A stretch of DNA of 22,824 bases from Paracoccaceae bacterium (lineage in GTDB: Bacteria; Pseudomonadota; Alphaproteobacteria; Rhodobacterales; Rhodobacteraceae). Position 1 is the first letter of the stretch, and the number at the start of each line of letters is the position of its first letter. The DNA is taken from the NCBI GenBank assembly GCA_006227805.1, contig SBFT01000388.1:1-22824 (forward strand). Direction: 5' to 3'. A model generated the notes under the pieces. It had not been told where the DNA came from. It saw nothing but the letters and a program-made list of their open reading frames with translations, and made no database searches. Of this stretch, positions 7,758-15,274 are shown piece after piece. A program made the position numbers and the translations under genes.

Positions 7758-8741
7758 ATGATCCGGGAAACCTATCTGAACGCGCTCATCATGGCCCTGC
7801 TGCTGGGTATTCCGCTCTGGGCGCATGTCGCGGGCCAGCCCTTCACCATCACGCTGGCCACCAAGGTCGCGATCCTGGGGCTGGCGGGCGTGGGCCTCAA
7901 CATCGCGCTGGGGCTGGGCGGCATGGTGTCGCTGGGCCACGCGGTCTTCTTCGGGATCGGCGGCTATGCGATGGGCATCCTCGCCCATCACGCCCAGACC
8001 TACACGCCCCTGATGGAGGCGCCTCTGCTGATCGAGGGGACGAAGTTCATGCCCGCGATCTGGCTTGTCGCGGTCGTCGTCAGCGCGGTCGTCGCGCTGG
8101 CGATAGGCGCGCTCAGCCTGCGCACCGGCGGGGTCTACTTCATCATGATCACGCTGGCCTTCGGGCAGATGTTCTACTACTTCGCCATCTCCTGGCCCGC
8201 CTATGGCGGCGAGGACGGGCTGTCGATCTATGTCCGAAACGAGTTTCCGGGCCTCAACACGCTGGTCCCGATCCAGTTCTTCGCCATCGCCTTCGTCGCG
8301 CTGTCGCTGGGGCTGATCCTGTCGCACCTGATCGCGCGCTCGCGCTTCGGCCTGGCGCTGGGCGCGGCGCGGCAGAATTCCGAACGGGTGCAGACCGTGG
8401 GCCTCGATCCGATGCGGGTGAAGCTGGTGGCCTTCGTCATCTCGGGCGCGATCACCGGGCTGGCGGGGGCGCTCTTCGCCGATCTCAACCGCTTCGTCGC
8501 GCCCACGATGTTTTCCTGGCACCTGTCGGGGGAGTTGATCATCTTCATCATCCTGGGCGGCATCGGGCGGCTGTTCGGACCCGTGGTTGGGGCGGGCCTG
8601 TTCATCCTCTTGGAACACTTCCTGGGCGGGCTCTCGGAATACTGGCTGATCTACGTGGGCGCGATCCTTCTGGGCGTCGTCCTCTTCGCGCGCGGCGGGC
8701 TGATCGGCGCGCTGTCAGGGCGGGAGGTGGCCCATGACTGA
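7758..8741 (+). CDS. livM: branched-chain amino acid-type ABC permease, LivM family
   Basis: This 327-residue polytopic protein has the LivM hallmarks. GVGLNIALGLGGMVSLGHAV lies near the N-terminus, FGLALGAARQNSERVQTVGLD in the ATPase-contact loop, and a C-terminal GGIGRLFGPVVGAGLF segment follows. It is the second channel subunit of the importer. Its 3' end overlaps the start of the ATPase gene by 8 nt, consistent with coupled translation. The usual N-terminal extension of E. coli LivM is absent, as in most short family members. Confidence 0.92.
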   Translation: MIRETYLNALIMALLLGIPLWAHVAGQPFTITLATKVAILGLAGVGLNIALGLGGMVSLGHAVFFGIGGYAMGILAHHAQTYTPLMEAPLLIEGTKFMPAIWLVAVVVSAVVALAIGALSLRTGGVYFIMITLAFGQMFYYFAISWPAYGGEDGLSIYVRNEFPGLNTLVPIQFFAIAFVALSLGLILSHLIARSRFGLALGAARQNSERVQTVGLDPMRVKLVAFVISGAITGLAGALFADLNRFVAPTMFSWHLSGELIIFIILGGIGRLFGPVVGAGLFILLEHFLGGLSEYWLIYVGAILLGVVLFARGGLIGALSGREVAHD

Positions 8742-9483
8742 GCCGATCCTGAGAACCGAAAGCATCACCAAGTATTTCGGCGCCGTGAAGGCCAGCCAGG
8801 ACGTGTCGCTCGAACTGCGACCGGGCGAAATCCACGCCCTGATCGGACCGAACGGCGCGGGCAAGTCGACGCTGATCAAGCAGATCGCCGGCAACCTGAC
8901 CCCCGACGCGGGCCGCATCTGGTTCGACGGGCGCGACGTGACGCGGCTGGGCACGGTGGCGCGGGCGCGTGCGGGGCTGGGGCGGACGTTCCAGATCTCG
9001 TCGCTGGCGATGGAATACACCGTCCTGCAGAACGTTGTCCTGGGCGCTCTGGGCCGTGACGGCGGCGTGATGCGTTTCCTGTTGCCCGCGATGAAGGACA
9101 AGGCCCTCGTGGCCGAGGCCGAAGCGGCGCTGGACCGCGTGGGCCTCATCGACCTCAAGTCGACCCGGACCGCCGACCTCAGCCACGGCCAGCGCCGCCA
9201 GCTGGAAGTCGCGGTCGCGCTGACGCTGCGGCCGAAGGCCTTCCTGATGGACGAACCGATGGCGGGGCTGGGCGCGGGCGGATCGAAACGGCTGACCGGG
9301 TTTCTCGACACCCTGCGCGCCGAGGCGCCGATCCTTCTGGTCGAACACGACATGGACGCGGTCTTCGCGCTGGCCGACCGGATCAGCGTGCTGGTCTATG
9401 GCGAGGTCATCGCCACCGGCACCGCCGCCGAGATCCGCGCCAACCGCGACGTGCGCACCGCCTACCTGGGGGAGGACGCCTGA
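8734..9483 (+). CDS. livG: ABC transporter ATP-binding protein, LivG family
   Basis: This 249-residue cytoplasmic ATPase of the importer has Walker A GPNGAGKST (38-46), the signature LSHGQ (149-153), Walker B FLMDE (E174) and an H-loop His in LVEHD (H205). GRTFQISSLAMEYTVLQN is the Q-loop region characteristic of LivG. The length is standard. The gene overlaps livM by 8 nt and shares one base with the next gene (TGATG). The signature carries His where LSGGQ is usual, a common LivG variation. Confidence 0.93.
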   Translation: MTEPILRTESITKYFGAVKASQDVSLELRPGEIHALIGPNGAGKSTLIKQIAGNLTPDAGRIWFDGRDVTRLGTVARARAGLGRTFQISSLAMEYTVLQNVVLGALGRDGGVMRFLLPAMKDKALVAEAEAALDRVGLIDLKSTRTADLSHGQRRQLEVAVALTLRPKAFLMDEPMAGLGAGGSKRLTGFLDTLRAEAPILLVEHDMDAVFALADRISVLVYGEVIATGTAAEIRANRDVRTAYLGEDA

Positions 9484-10172
9484 TGGCCTTCCTGAAACTC
9501 AGCGGGATCGAGGCCTTCTATGGCCCTTCGCAGGCGCTCTTCGGGGTGGACTTGTCGCTGCAGGAAGGCGAGGTCCTGGCCCTGATGGGGCGCAACGGCA
9601 TGGGCAAGTCCACCACGATCAAGGTGATCTGCCGGATGCTGCGCCATTCAGCGGGATCGGTGGAATTCGCGGGCGCCGATATCGGCGCGCTGCCGTCCCA
9701 CCGGGCCGCGCGGGCGGGGATCGGGCTGGTGCCCGAGGGCCGGCGCTGCTTTCCGAACCTGACCGTGCGCGAGAACCTGATCGCGGCCGCGCGGCCGGGC
9801 GACTGGGATCTGGCGCGGGTCGCGGAATTGTTCCCGCGGCTGGCCGAACGCGAAGGCCAGATGGCCGCGTCGCTCTCGGGGGGCGAACAGCAGATGCTGG
9901 CGATCGGGCGCGCGCTGATGACGAACCCGCGATTGCTGATCCTCGACGAGGCGACGGAGGGCCTGGCCCCGGTCGTGCGGCAGGAAATCTGGGCCGCGAT
10001 CGCGCGGCTGAAGGCCGGCACGGGCCTGTCGCTCCTGGTCGTCGACAAGTCATTGCGCGAACTCGGCTCGGTCGCGGACCGCGCCTGCATCATCGAACGC
10101 GGGCGCAGCGTCTGGTCCGGGGCCTTCGCCGATCTGACGCACGAGACGACCGAAAAGTATCTGGGAGTGTGA
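9483..10172 (+). CDS. livF: ABC transporter ATP-binding protein, LivF family
   Basis: This 229-residue protein is the second ATPase of the importer. It has Walker A GRNGMGKST (36-44), signature LSGGEQQ (131-137) and Walker B LLILDEA (E156). The LivF hallmark GIGLVPEGRRCFPNLTVREN lies between them. The segment that reads VEQN in most LivF proteins is VVDKSL here, with no His, and LivF subunits generally lack the H-loop His. The start overlaps the livG stop by one base and the thioesterase begins 4 nt after the stop. Confidence 0.93.
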   Translation: MAFLKLSGIEAFYGPSQALFGVDLSLQEGEVLALMGRNGMGKSTTIKVICRMLRHSAGSVEFAGADIGALPSHRAARAGIGLVPEGRRCFPNLTVRENLIAAARPGDWDLARVAELFPRLAEREGQMAASLSGGEQQMLAIGRALMTNPRLLILDEATEGLAPVVRQEIWAAIARLKAGTGLSLLVVDKSLRELGSVADRACIIERGRSVWSGAFADLTHETTEKYLGV

Positions 10173-10176
10173 CGCG

Positions 10177-10578
10177 ATGCCCTATGCCTATCCGCAGAAG
10201 GTGATCTTCAAGTATTGCGACCCGGCGGGGATCGTCTTCTACCCGCGCTATTTCGAGATGGTGAACGACGCCACCGAGGCGCTTTTCTCGGACGCCTTCG
10301 GCTGTCCCTGGGAGGTGCTGCACGAGACCGGCAACATCCCCACCGTCGAGATCACCGCCCGGTTCACCGCGCCCAGCCGCCACGGCGATCACCTGGTGAT
10401 CGGGATCGAGGTGACGAAGCTGGGCCGCACGTCGCTTGGCCTCGCCTTTCACGCCCGGTCCGGCGACGAGACGCGCTTTCGCGCGCAATCCACCCTGGTG
10501 CATGTGGGCAAGGACGGCCGCCCCGCACCCTGGCCCGAGCCCCTGCGCGCGGCCATCACGCAGTTCATGGAGGAGTAA
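10177..10578 (+). CDS. acyl-CoA thioesterase, 4-hydroxybenzoyl-CoA thioesterase family
   Basis: This 133-residue hotdog-fold protein matches the 4HBT family in size. The active-site segment YCDPAGIVFYPRYFE lies at 13-27, with D15 in the position of the catalytic Asp of Pseudomonas 4-hydroxybenzoyl-CoA thioesterase. It would hydrolyse an aryl- or acyl-CoA to the free acid and CoA. In this operon it could release CoA from dead-end thioesters or produce the free beta-keto acid that a BKACE enzyme needs. Both are inferences. It lies 4 nt after livF and 3 nt before the Rid-family gene. Confidence 0.9.
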   Translation: MPYAYPQKVIFKYCDPAGIVFYPRYFEMVNDATEALFSDAFGCPWEVLHETGNIPTVEITARFTAPSRHGDHLVIGIEVTKLGRTSLGLAFHARSGDETRFRAQSTLVHVGKDGRPAPWPEPLRAAITQFMEE

Positions 10579-10581
10579 GTC

Positions 10582-11004
10582 ATGGCCCATCGCATCATTC
10601 ATCCCGAAGGCTGGGCGCCCGCCAGGGGCTATGCCAACGGGGTTCTCGCCAGTGACGGCACGCTCTATGTCGGCGGCCAGATCGGCTGGACCGCGGACCA
10701 GGTGTTCGAGAAGCTCGATTTCCTCGGCCAGTGCGAACAGGCGCTGAAGAACATCGTCGCCGTGGTCGAGGCGGCGGGAGGGCGGATCGAACACATCACG
10801 CGCCTGACCTGGTATGTCACCGACAAGCGCGAATACCTGGCCCGCCAGCGCGAGATGGGCGAGGTCTACCGCCGCGTGCTGGGCCGTCATTTCCCCGCCA
10901 TGACGATGGTTGTCGTCGCGGGTCTGGTCGAAGATGCGGCACTGGTCGAGATCGAGGCCACCGCCGTCATCCCGCCGGGCCCCAGACCCTATGACGGACC
11001 TTGA
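10582..11004 (+). CDS. Rid (YjgF/YER057c/UK114) family protein lacking the deaminase Arg
   Basis: This 140-residue protein has the Rid trimer fold. VGGQIGW lies near 30-36, QCEQALKNIVAVVEAAGG at about 50-67, the TWYVTD strand follows, and the C-terminal VEIEATAV ends the fold. In RidA the segment PAR(S/T)xV carries the Arg that binds the imine/enamine carboxylate. Here it reads PAMTMV, so Met107 replaces it, while the conserved Glu (E124) remains. It is therefore unlikely to be a standard 2-aminoacrylate deaminase and may act on another enamine or imine, or be non-catalytic. It is embedded in the aromatic operon, 3 nt after the thioesterase. Confidence 0.87.
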   Translation: MAHRIIHPEGWAPARGYANGVLASDGTLYVGGQIGWTADQVFEKLDFLGQCEQALKNIVAVVEAAGGRIEHITRLTWYVTDKREYLARQREMGEVYRRVLGRHFPAMTMVVVAGLVEDAALVEIEATAVIPPGPRPYDGP

Positions 11005-11053
11005 CCCCGGGCCGTCCGCCCTTGCAACCTGAGCCGACCAGGGAGATGCGCAG

Positions 11054-12370
11054 ATGATCAGCCAGGAGATGAACGACACCCTGACCCGCATCGGGCCGGG
11101 CACGGATGCGGGCGCGGTGCATCGCCTCTACTGGCAGCCCGCCGCCCTGTCGGACGAATTGATGACCGCGCGGCCGGTGGTTCCCGTGACGCTGCTGGGA
11201 GAACGCCTTGTCCTCTTCCGCAACGAGGACGGCGCGCTCGGCCTGATAGGGCGGCATTGCCCGCATCGCGGCGCGGACCTCTGCTATGGGCGGCTTGAGG
11301 ACAACGGGCTGCGCTGTCCCTTCCACGGCTGGCATTTCGACCGCAATGGCCAATGCGTCGAACAGCCGGGCGAGCCCGAGGGCAGCCGGATGCACGAACA
11401 GATCAGGGCGGTCAGCTATCCGGTGGTCGAACGAAACGGCATCGTCTGGGCCTACATGGGGCCGGGCGATCCGCCGGACTTTCCGAACTTCGACTGTTTC
11501 CGCGCGCCCGAAAGCCATGTCTTCGCCTTCAAGGGTCTCTGGGAGTGCAACTGGCTTCAGGCGATGGAGGTGGGGATCGATCCGGCTCACGCGTCCTTCC
11601 TTCACCGCTTCCTGCAGGACGAGGACCCCGCCGACAGCTACGGCAAGCAGTTCCGCGACAAGGCCGGGAATACCGAAATCCCGATGACGAAACTGCTGCG
11701 CGACTATCCGCGCCCGGACATCCTGGTCGAGGACGCCCCTCACGGGATGCGCCTGACCGCCCTGCGCCGGATGGAGGATGGCCGCACCCATGTGCGCATC
11801 ACCAACCAGATCTTCCCCGGCGCCATCTGCATCCCCATGAGCCGCGAGATGACGATCACCCAGTGGCATGTGCCGATCGACGACACCCATTGCTACTGGT
11901 ATTCGATGTTCACCAGCTTCGGCGCGCCCGTCGACAAGGCGAAGATGCGCGACCAGCGCCTGCGCGAACACCGCCTGCCGGATTACGCGCCCCTGAAGAA
12001 CGCGCGCAACAATTACGGCTATGACCCGGACGAACAGCGCGCCGCGACCTATACCGGCATGGGTCTCGACATCAACGTGCACGACCAATGGGCGGTCGAG
12101 AGCATGGGCGCGATCCAGGACCGCACGCAGGAACATCTGGGCAAGACCGATGTCGGCATCATCCGCTATCGCCGGATGCTGCGCGACGCGATCGCCCATG
12201 TGAAGGCGGGACGCCTCGACGCCTTGCCGATGCGCAACGGTGTCAGCCCCGCCGCGATATCGGGGCCGCTCTCGAACGACGCGATCGCGCCCGACGGGGA
12301 TTGGCAGAAGGTGAACGCGGCCAGCGACGCCGAACGGCGCGCGGCCTGTTCCTGGGACGCGCGGCTCTGA
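11054..12370 (+). CDS. Rieske non-heme iron oxygenase, large (alpha) subunit
   Basis: This 438-residue protein is an aromatic ring-hydroxylating oxygenase of the phthalate 4,5-dioxygenase-like type. The Rieske [2Fe-2S] ligands are CPH (C69, H71) and CPFH (C88, H91). The mononuclear iron site is visible as D176, H179 and H184 in GIDPAHASFLH. These enzymes use O2 and electrons from a reductase for dihydroxylation, monooxygenation or demethylation. No reductase, ferredoxin or beta subunit is encoded in the window. A GGGAG at 11041-11045 lies 8 nt before the ATG. The 49-nt gap after the Rid gene shows no clear promoter, so it probably belongs to the same transcript. The substrate is unknown. Confidence 0.92.
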   Translation: MISQEMNDTLTRIGPGTDAGAVHRLYWQPAALSDELMTARPVVPVTLLGERLVLFRNEDGALGLIGRHCPHRGADLCYGRLEDNGLRCPFHGWHFDRNGQCVEQPGEPEGSRMHEQIRAVSYPVVERNGIVWAYMGPGDPPDFPNFDCFRAPESHVFAFKGLWECNWLQAMEVGIDPAHASFLHRFLQDEDPADSYGKQFRDKAGNTEIPMTKLLRDYPRPDILVEDAPHGMRLTALRRMEDGRTHVRITNQIFPGAICIPMSREMTITQWHVPIDDTHCYWYSMFTSFGAPVDKAKMRDQRLREHRLPDYAPLKNARNNYGYDPDEQRAATYTGMGLDINVHDQWAVESMGAIQDRTQEHLGKTDVGIIRYRRMLRDAIAHVKAGRLDALPMRNGVSPAAISGPLSNDAIAPDGDWQKVNAASDAERRAACSWDARL

Positions 12371-12372
12371 GC

Positions 12373-13821
12373 GTGGCGGGGATCGCGGGGGGCAGGCTGG
12401 CGGCGTCGGGGCTTCTGGAGCCCGAGGACTGCGCGACCGCAGAGGAGCTTCTGGCGCGGCTCGACGGTTCCGAGATCGAGACGGTTCGCGTCGTCTTCAT
12501 CGATCAGCACGGGATCCTGCGGGGCAAGACCCTGATGCCCGAGGCGCTGCCATCGCTCTTCCGCTCCGGGATCGCGGCGCCGTCCACGCTGCTTCTGAAG
12601 GACACCTCGCACCGCACTGTCTTTCCGGTCTGGTCGAAGGATGCGGGCATCGCCTCGGGGCCGATGCAGGGCGCCAACGACATGCTGCTGGTCCCCGATC
12701 CGGGCAGCCTGACGCCCTTGCCCTGGTCGCCGCATTCGGCCTGGCTGTTCGCGCGGCCCGTCCACCGCTCGGGCGCGCCGATCCCCTTTGCGCCCGAAAC
12801 CGTGCTCCGAACGGCGATCGACCGGCTGGCCGATCAGGGCTATGCCGCGAAGCTGGGCCTCGAGGTCGAATTCCACGTCCTCGATGTCACCGATGACGCG
12901 CTGGACCATGACCAGACCACGATGCCCGGACAGCCGCCGCAGACCCGCGCGCTGACGCAGGGCTACCAGTTCCTGACCGACGCCCGCTATGGCGAGGCGG
13001 AAGAGGTGCTGGACCTGATCCGGCGCAACGCGCAAGGCCTGGGCCTGCCGATCCGCTCGCTGGAGATCGAGATGGGTCCCAGCCAGTTCGAGGCGACCTT
13101 CGCGCCCGCGGACCCGATGACGGCGGCGCGCCGGATGGTGATGTTCCGCGCCATGGTGAAGGAGGTCTGCGCGCGCCAGGGCCTGCACGCCACCTTCATG
13201 GCCAGGCCGCGCCTGCCCAACATCACCGCCAGCGGCTGGCATATCCATCAGTCGCTCGAGGATCTGGGCACCGGGGCCAACCTCTTCACGCCCGAAGGCG
13301 CGCATGAACTGACGGTCGAGGCGGCGGGCTGGATCGCGGGCCTTCTGGCCCATGCGGCGGAAAGCCAGCTGCTGATCGCGCCGACGGTCAACAGCTACAA
13401 ACGCTATTCCGGCCAGCAACTGGCGCCGGACCGCGTGCAATGGGGCTGGGACAATCGCGGCGCGATGGTCCGGGCCCTGCTGGCGCCCGGAGACGGCGCG
13501 TCGCGGCTGGAAAACCGCGCGCCGGACGCCACGGCCAATCCCTGCTATGCGATCGCCGCGCAACTTCTCTCGGGGCTTTCGGGCCTGACCGAGGGGCTGG
13601 AACCGCCCGCCCCCTGCGAGACGCCCTACGACAGCGATGTGCCGCCGCTGCCGAAATCGCTGAGGGACGCGGTCGAGGCCTTCGTCGGCTCGGCCCTCTA
13701 CCGCGATGTGCTGGGGGACGAGACGGTCGATTACCTGGCGCGGCTGAAGCGCGCGGAATGGGACCGCTATGTCGCGACGGTGTCGGAATGGGAGCAGGCG
13801 GAATACTTCGGCCTGTTCTGA
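12373..13821 (+). CDS. glutamine synthetase-family ligase (gamma-glutamyl ligase-like)
   Basis: This protein of about 482 residues has the glutamine synthetase catalytic fold. GLEVEF (E164, E166), EIEMGPSQFE (E231-E240), SGWHIHQS (H290), NSYKRY, NRGAMVR (R362, R367) and RLENRAPD (R378, E380, R382) are the metal, ATP and glutamate-site motifs. It diverges from housekeeping GlnA and resembles the family that includes gamma-glutamylanilide and gamma-glutamylpolyamine synthetases. It would use ATP to join glutamate to an amine. I chose the GTG at 12373, two bases after the Rieske stop, because homologous sequence starts soon after; no strong RBS is visible, so translation may be coupled. Pairing with a Rieske oxygenase recalls aniline-type degradation, but the substrate is inferred. 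Confidence 0.8.
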   Translation: MAGIAGGRLAASGLLEPEDCATAEELLARLDGSEIETVRVVFIDQHGILRGKTLMPEALPSLFRSGIAAPSTLLLKDTSHRTVFPVWSKDAGIASGPMQGANDMLLVPDPGSLTPLPWSPHSAWLFARPVHRSGAPIPFAPETVLRTAIDRLADQGYAAKLGLEVEFHVLDVTDDALDHDQTTMPGQPPQTRALTQGYQFLTDARYGEAEEVLDLIRRNAQGLGLPIRSLEIEMGPSQFEATFAPADPMTAARRMVMFRAMVKEVCARQGLHATFMARPRLPNITASGWHIHQSLEDLGTGANLFTPEGAHELTVEAAGWIAGLLAHAAESQLLIAPTVNSYKRYSGQQLAPDRVQWGWDNRGAMVRALLAPGDGASRLENRAPDATANPCYAIAAQLLSGLSGLTEGLEPPAPCETPYDSDVPPLPKSLRDAVEAFVGSALYRDVLGDETVDYLARLKRAEWDRYVATVSEWEQAEYFGLF

Positions 13822-13840
13822 ATGCGACGCTTTTGCCCCC

Positions 13841-13869
13841 TTGCCCGAAGCGACGGCTTTGGCTAAGCC
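13841..13869 (+). promoter_or_regulatory. possible promoter for the riboswitch-gcvTHP transcript
   Basis: TTGCCC (13841-13846) and TAAGCC (13864-13869) are spaced by 17 nt. Transcription would then start around 13876, exactly where the first glycine aptamer begins. The -10 match is weak, and the support is mainly positional. Confidence 0.35.
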
Positions 13870-13875
13870 TGAACC

Positions 13876-14034
13876 TGCGCGAACGGGAGAACCGGATCTG
13901 ATCCGGTGCCGAAGGAGCAACCGCCCCGGAAACTCTCAGGCCCAAGGGACCGTCCGCGCGCAAGACACTCTGGAGAGAGCCCGGGAAGCCGGGACGCCGA
14001 AGGGATAACGATCTCAGGCGGAAGGACAGAGGGG
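13876..14034 (+). promoter_or_regulatory. tandem glycine riboswitch (two aptamers)
   Basis: Two consecutive glycine aptamers precede gcvT. The first (about 13876-13960) contains CGGGAGA, CCGAAGGAGCAA, CCCGGAAACTCTCAGG and AAGGACCG-like elements. The second (about 13966-14034) contains CTCTGGAGAGAGCC, CGCCGAAGG, ATCTCAGGCGG and AAGGACAGAG, where CTCT (13968-13971) pairs with AGAG (14028-14031) in P1. This architecture is well established as a glycine sensor that switches on glycine cleavage genes. It accounts for most of the 301-base gap between the glutamine-synthetase-like gene and gcvT. Confidence 0.95.
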
Positions 14035-14045
14035 GCATCGTCGGG

Positions 14046-14122
14046 TCGCGCTTTTGCGCGAACCAGGGATGCCGGACGGATTTCCATTTCTGGTGGAGCC
14101 CCGGCCAGGGAAGGGACGGGGC
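14046..14122 (+). promoter_or_regulatory. candidate expression platform between riboswitch and gcvT
   Basis: A perfect 6-bp hairpin TCGCGC/GCGCGA with a TTTT loop spans 14046-14061. GCCCC (14098-14102) can pair with GGGGC (14118-14122), placing the AAGGGA Shine-Dalgarno (14111-14116) in a loop that ends at the gcvT ATG. No hairpin followed by a T-tract was seen, so translational control looks more likely than termination. This folding was done by eye. Confidence 0.4.
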
Positions 14123-15253
14123 ATGACCGATCTGAAACGCACGCCGCTTTTCGCGCTGCATGTCGAACTGGGCGCGAAGATGGTGCCTTTCGCGGGCTAC
14201 GAGATGCCGGTGCAGTATCCGGCGGGCGTGATGAAGGAACATCTGCACACGCGCGCCCATGCGGGGCTCTTCGATGTCAGCCACATGGGCCAGGTCTGGA
14301 TCGACGGGCCCGACTGGGAGACGATCGCGCTGGGCTTCGAGACCCTGGTGCCGCAGGACGTGCTGGGAGTGCAGCCCGGACGCCAGCGCTATGGCTTTTT
14401 CACCAACGATCACGGCGGCATCGAGGATGACCTGATGTTCGCGCGCGACCCGCAGGGCGACCGGCTGTTCGTGGTGGTCAACGCCGCCTGCAAGGAGGCC
14501 GACATCGCCCGGATGAAGGCGGCGCTGGAACCCGGCCTGACCGTGACGCCGGTGCCCGACCGCGCGCTGATCGCGGTCCAGGGCCCGCAGGCGGGGGCCG
14601 TCTGCGGCGGCATCGCGCCCGGCCTGCGCCAGACCCGGTTCATGGACGTCCGCGCGGTCGATTTCGACGGGGTTCCGGTGATGGCCAGCCGGTCGGGCTA
14701 TACCGGCGAGGACGGGTTCGAGATCTCGGTGCCCGCCGCGCAGGCCGAGGCGGTGGTGCGGCGGCTGCTCGCCGATGAGCGTGTGCAGCCGATCGGCCTG
14801 GGCGCGCGCGACAGCCTGCGCCTGGAAGCGGGGCTTTGCCTTTATGGGCATGACATGGACGCGAGGACCACGCCGGTTTCGGCGGCGCTGGACTGGGCGA
14901 TCCAGAAGGTGCGCCGGCACGGCGGCGAAAGGGCGGGCGGCTTCCCCGGCGCCGCGCGGGTGCTGGCGGAACTCGAGCAGGGCGCGCCGACACGGCGGGT
15001 AGGCCTCCTGCCCGAAGGCCGCGCGCCCATGCGCGAGGGGGTGGCGCTCTTCACGCTGGAAGCCGGGGGCGAGGCCGTGGGCCGCATCACCTCGGGCGGG
15101 TTCGGACCCAGCCTCGGCGGGCCGATGGCGATGGGCTACGTGCCGGTCGAACTGAGCGCGCCGGGCACCATTCTCTACGGGGAGTTGCGCGGCAAGCGTC
15201 TGCCCCTCACAGTCACGGCGCTGCCCTTCGTGGCGGCCAACTTCAAACGCTGA
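14123..15253 (+). CDS. gcvT: glycine cleavage system T protein (aminomethyltransferase)
   Basis: This 376-residue protein transfers the methylene of the aminomethyl-lipoyl H protein to tetrahydrofolate and releases ammonia. Family features include TPLFALHVELGAKMVPFAGYEMPVQYP at the N-terminus, GLFDVSHMGQ, SRSGYTGEDGFEI and LRLEAGLCLYGHDMD. The ATG at 14123 was chosen because it follows AAGGGA at 14111-14116 and matches the usual start (MTDLKRTPL). The upstream in-frame extension runs into the riboswitch region. It is the first gene after the glycine riboswitch and is followed 21 nt later by gcvH. Confidence 0.95.
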   Translation: MTDLKRTPLFALHVELGAKMVPFAGYEMPVQYPAGVMKEHLHTRAHAGLFDVSHMGQVWIDGPDWETIALGFETLVPQDVLGVQPGRQRYGFFTNDHGGIEDDLMFARDPQGDRLFVVVNAACKEADIARMKAALEPGLTVTPVPDRALIAVQGPQAGAVCGGIAPGLRQTRFMDVRAVDFDGVPVMASRSGYTGEDGFEISVPAAQAEAVVRRLLADERVQPIGLGARDSLRLEAGLCLYGHDMDARTTPVSAALDWAIQKVRRHGGERAGGFPGAARVLAELEQGAPTRRVGLLPEGRAPMREGVALFTLEAGGEAVGRITSGGFGPSLGGPMAMGYVPVELSAPGTILYGELRGKRLPLTVTALPFVAANFKR

Positions 15254-15274
15254 AACTTAACGGGATCCCGGACC

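Noticed and set aside
6837..10172. Branched-chain amino acid importer as the literal function
   Set aside because: The family is right, but the position amid aryl-CoA genes argues for an aromatic acid as cargo. The liv symbols denote family only.
12088..12372. ATG start for the GS-like gene 95 codons inside the Rieske gene
   Set aside because: The extra residues are out-of-frame Rieske sequence, Arg-rich and without similarity to glutamine synthetases; a GTG at 12373 fits the family length.
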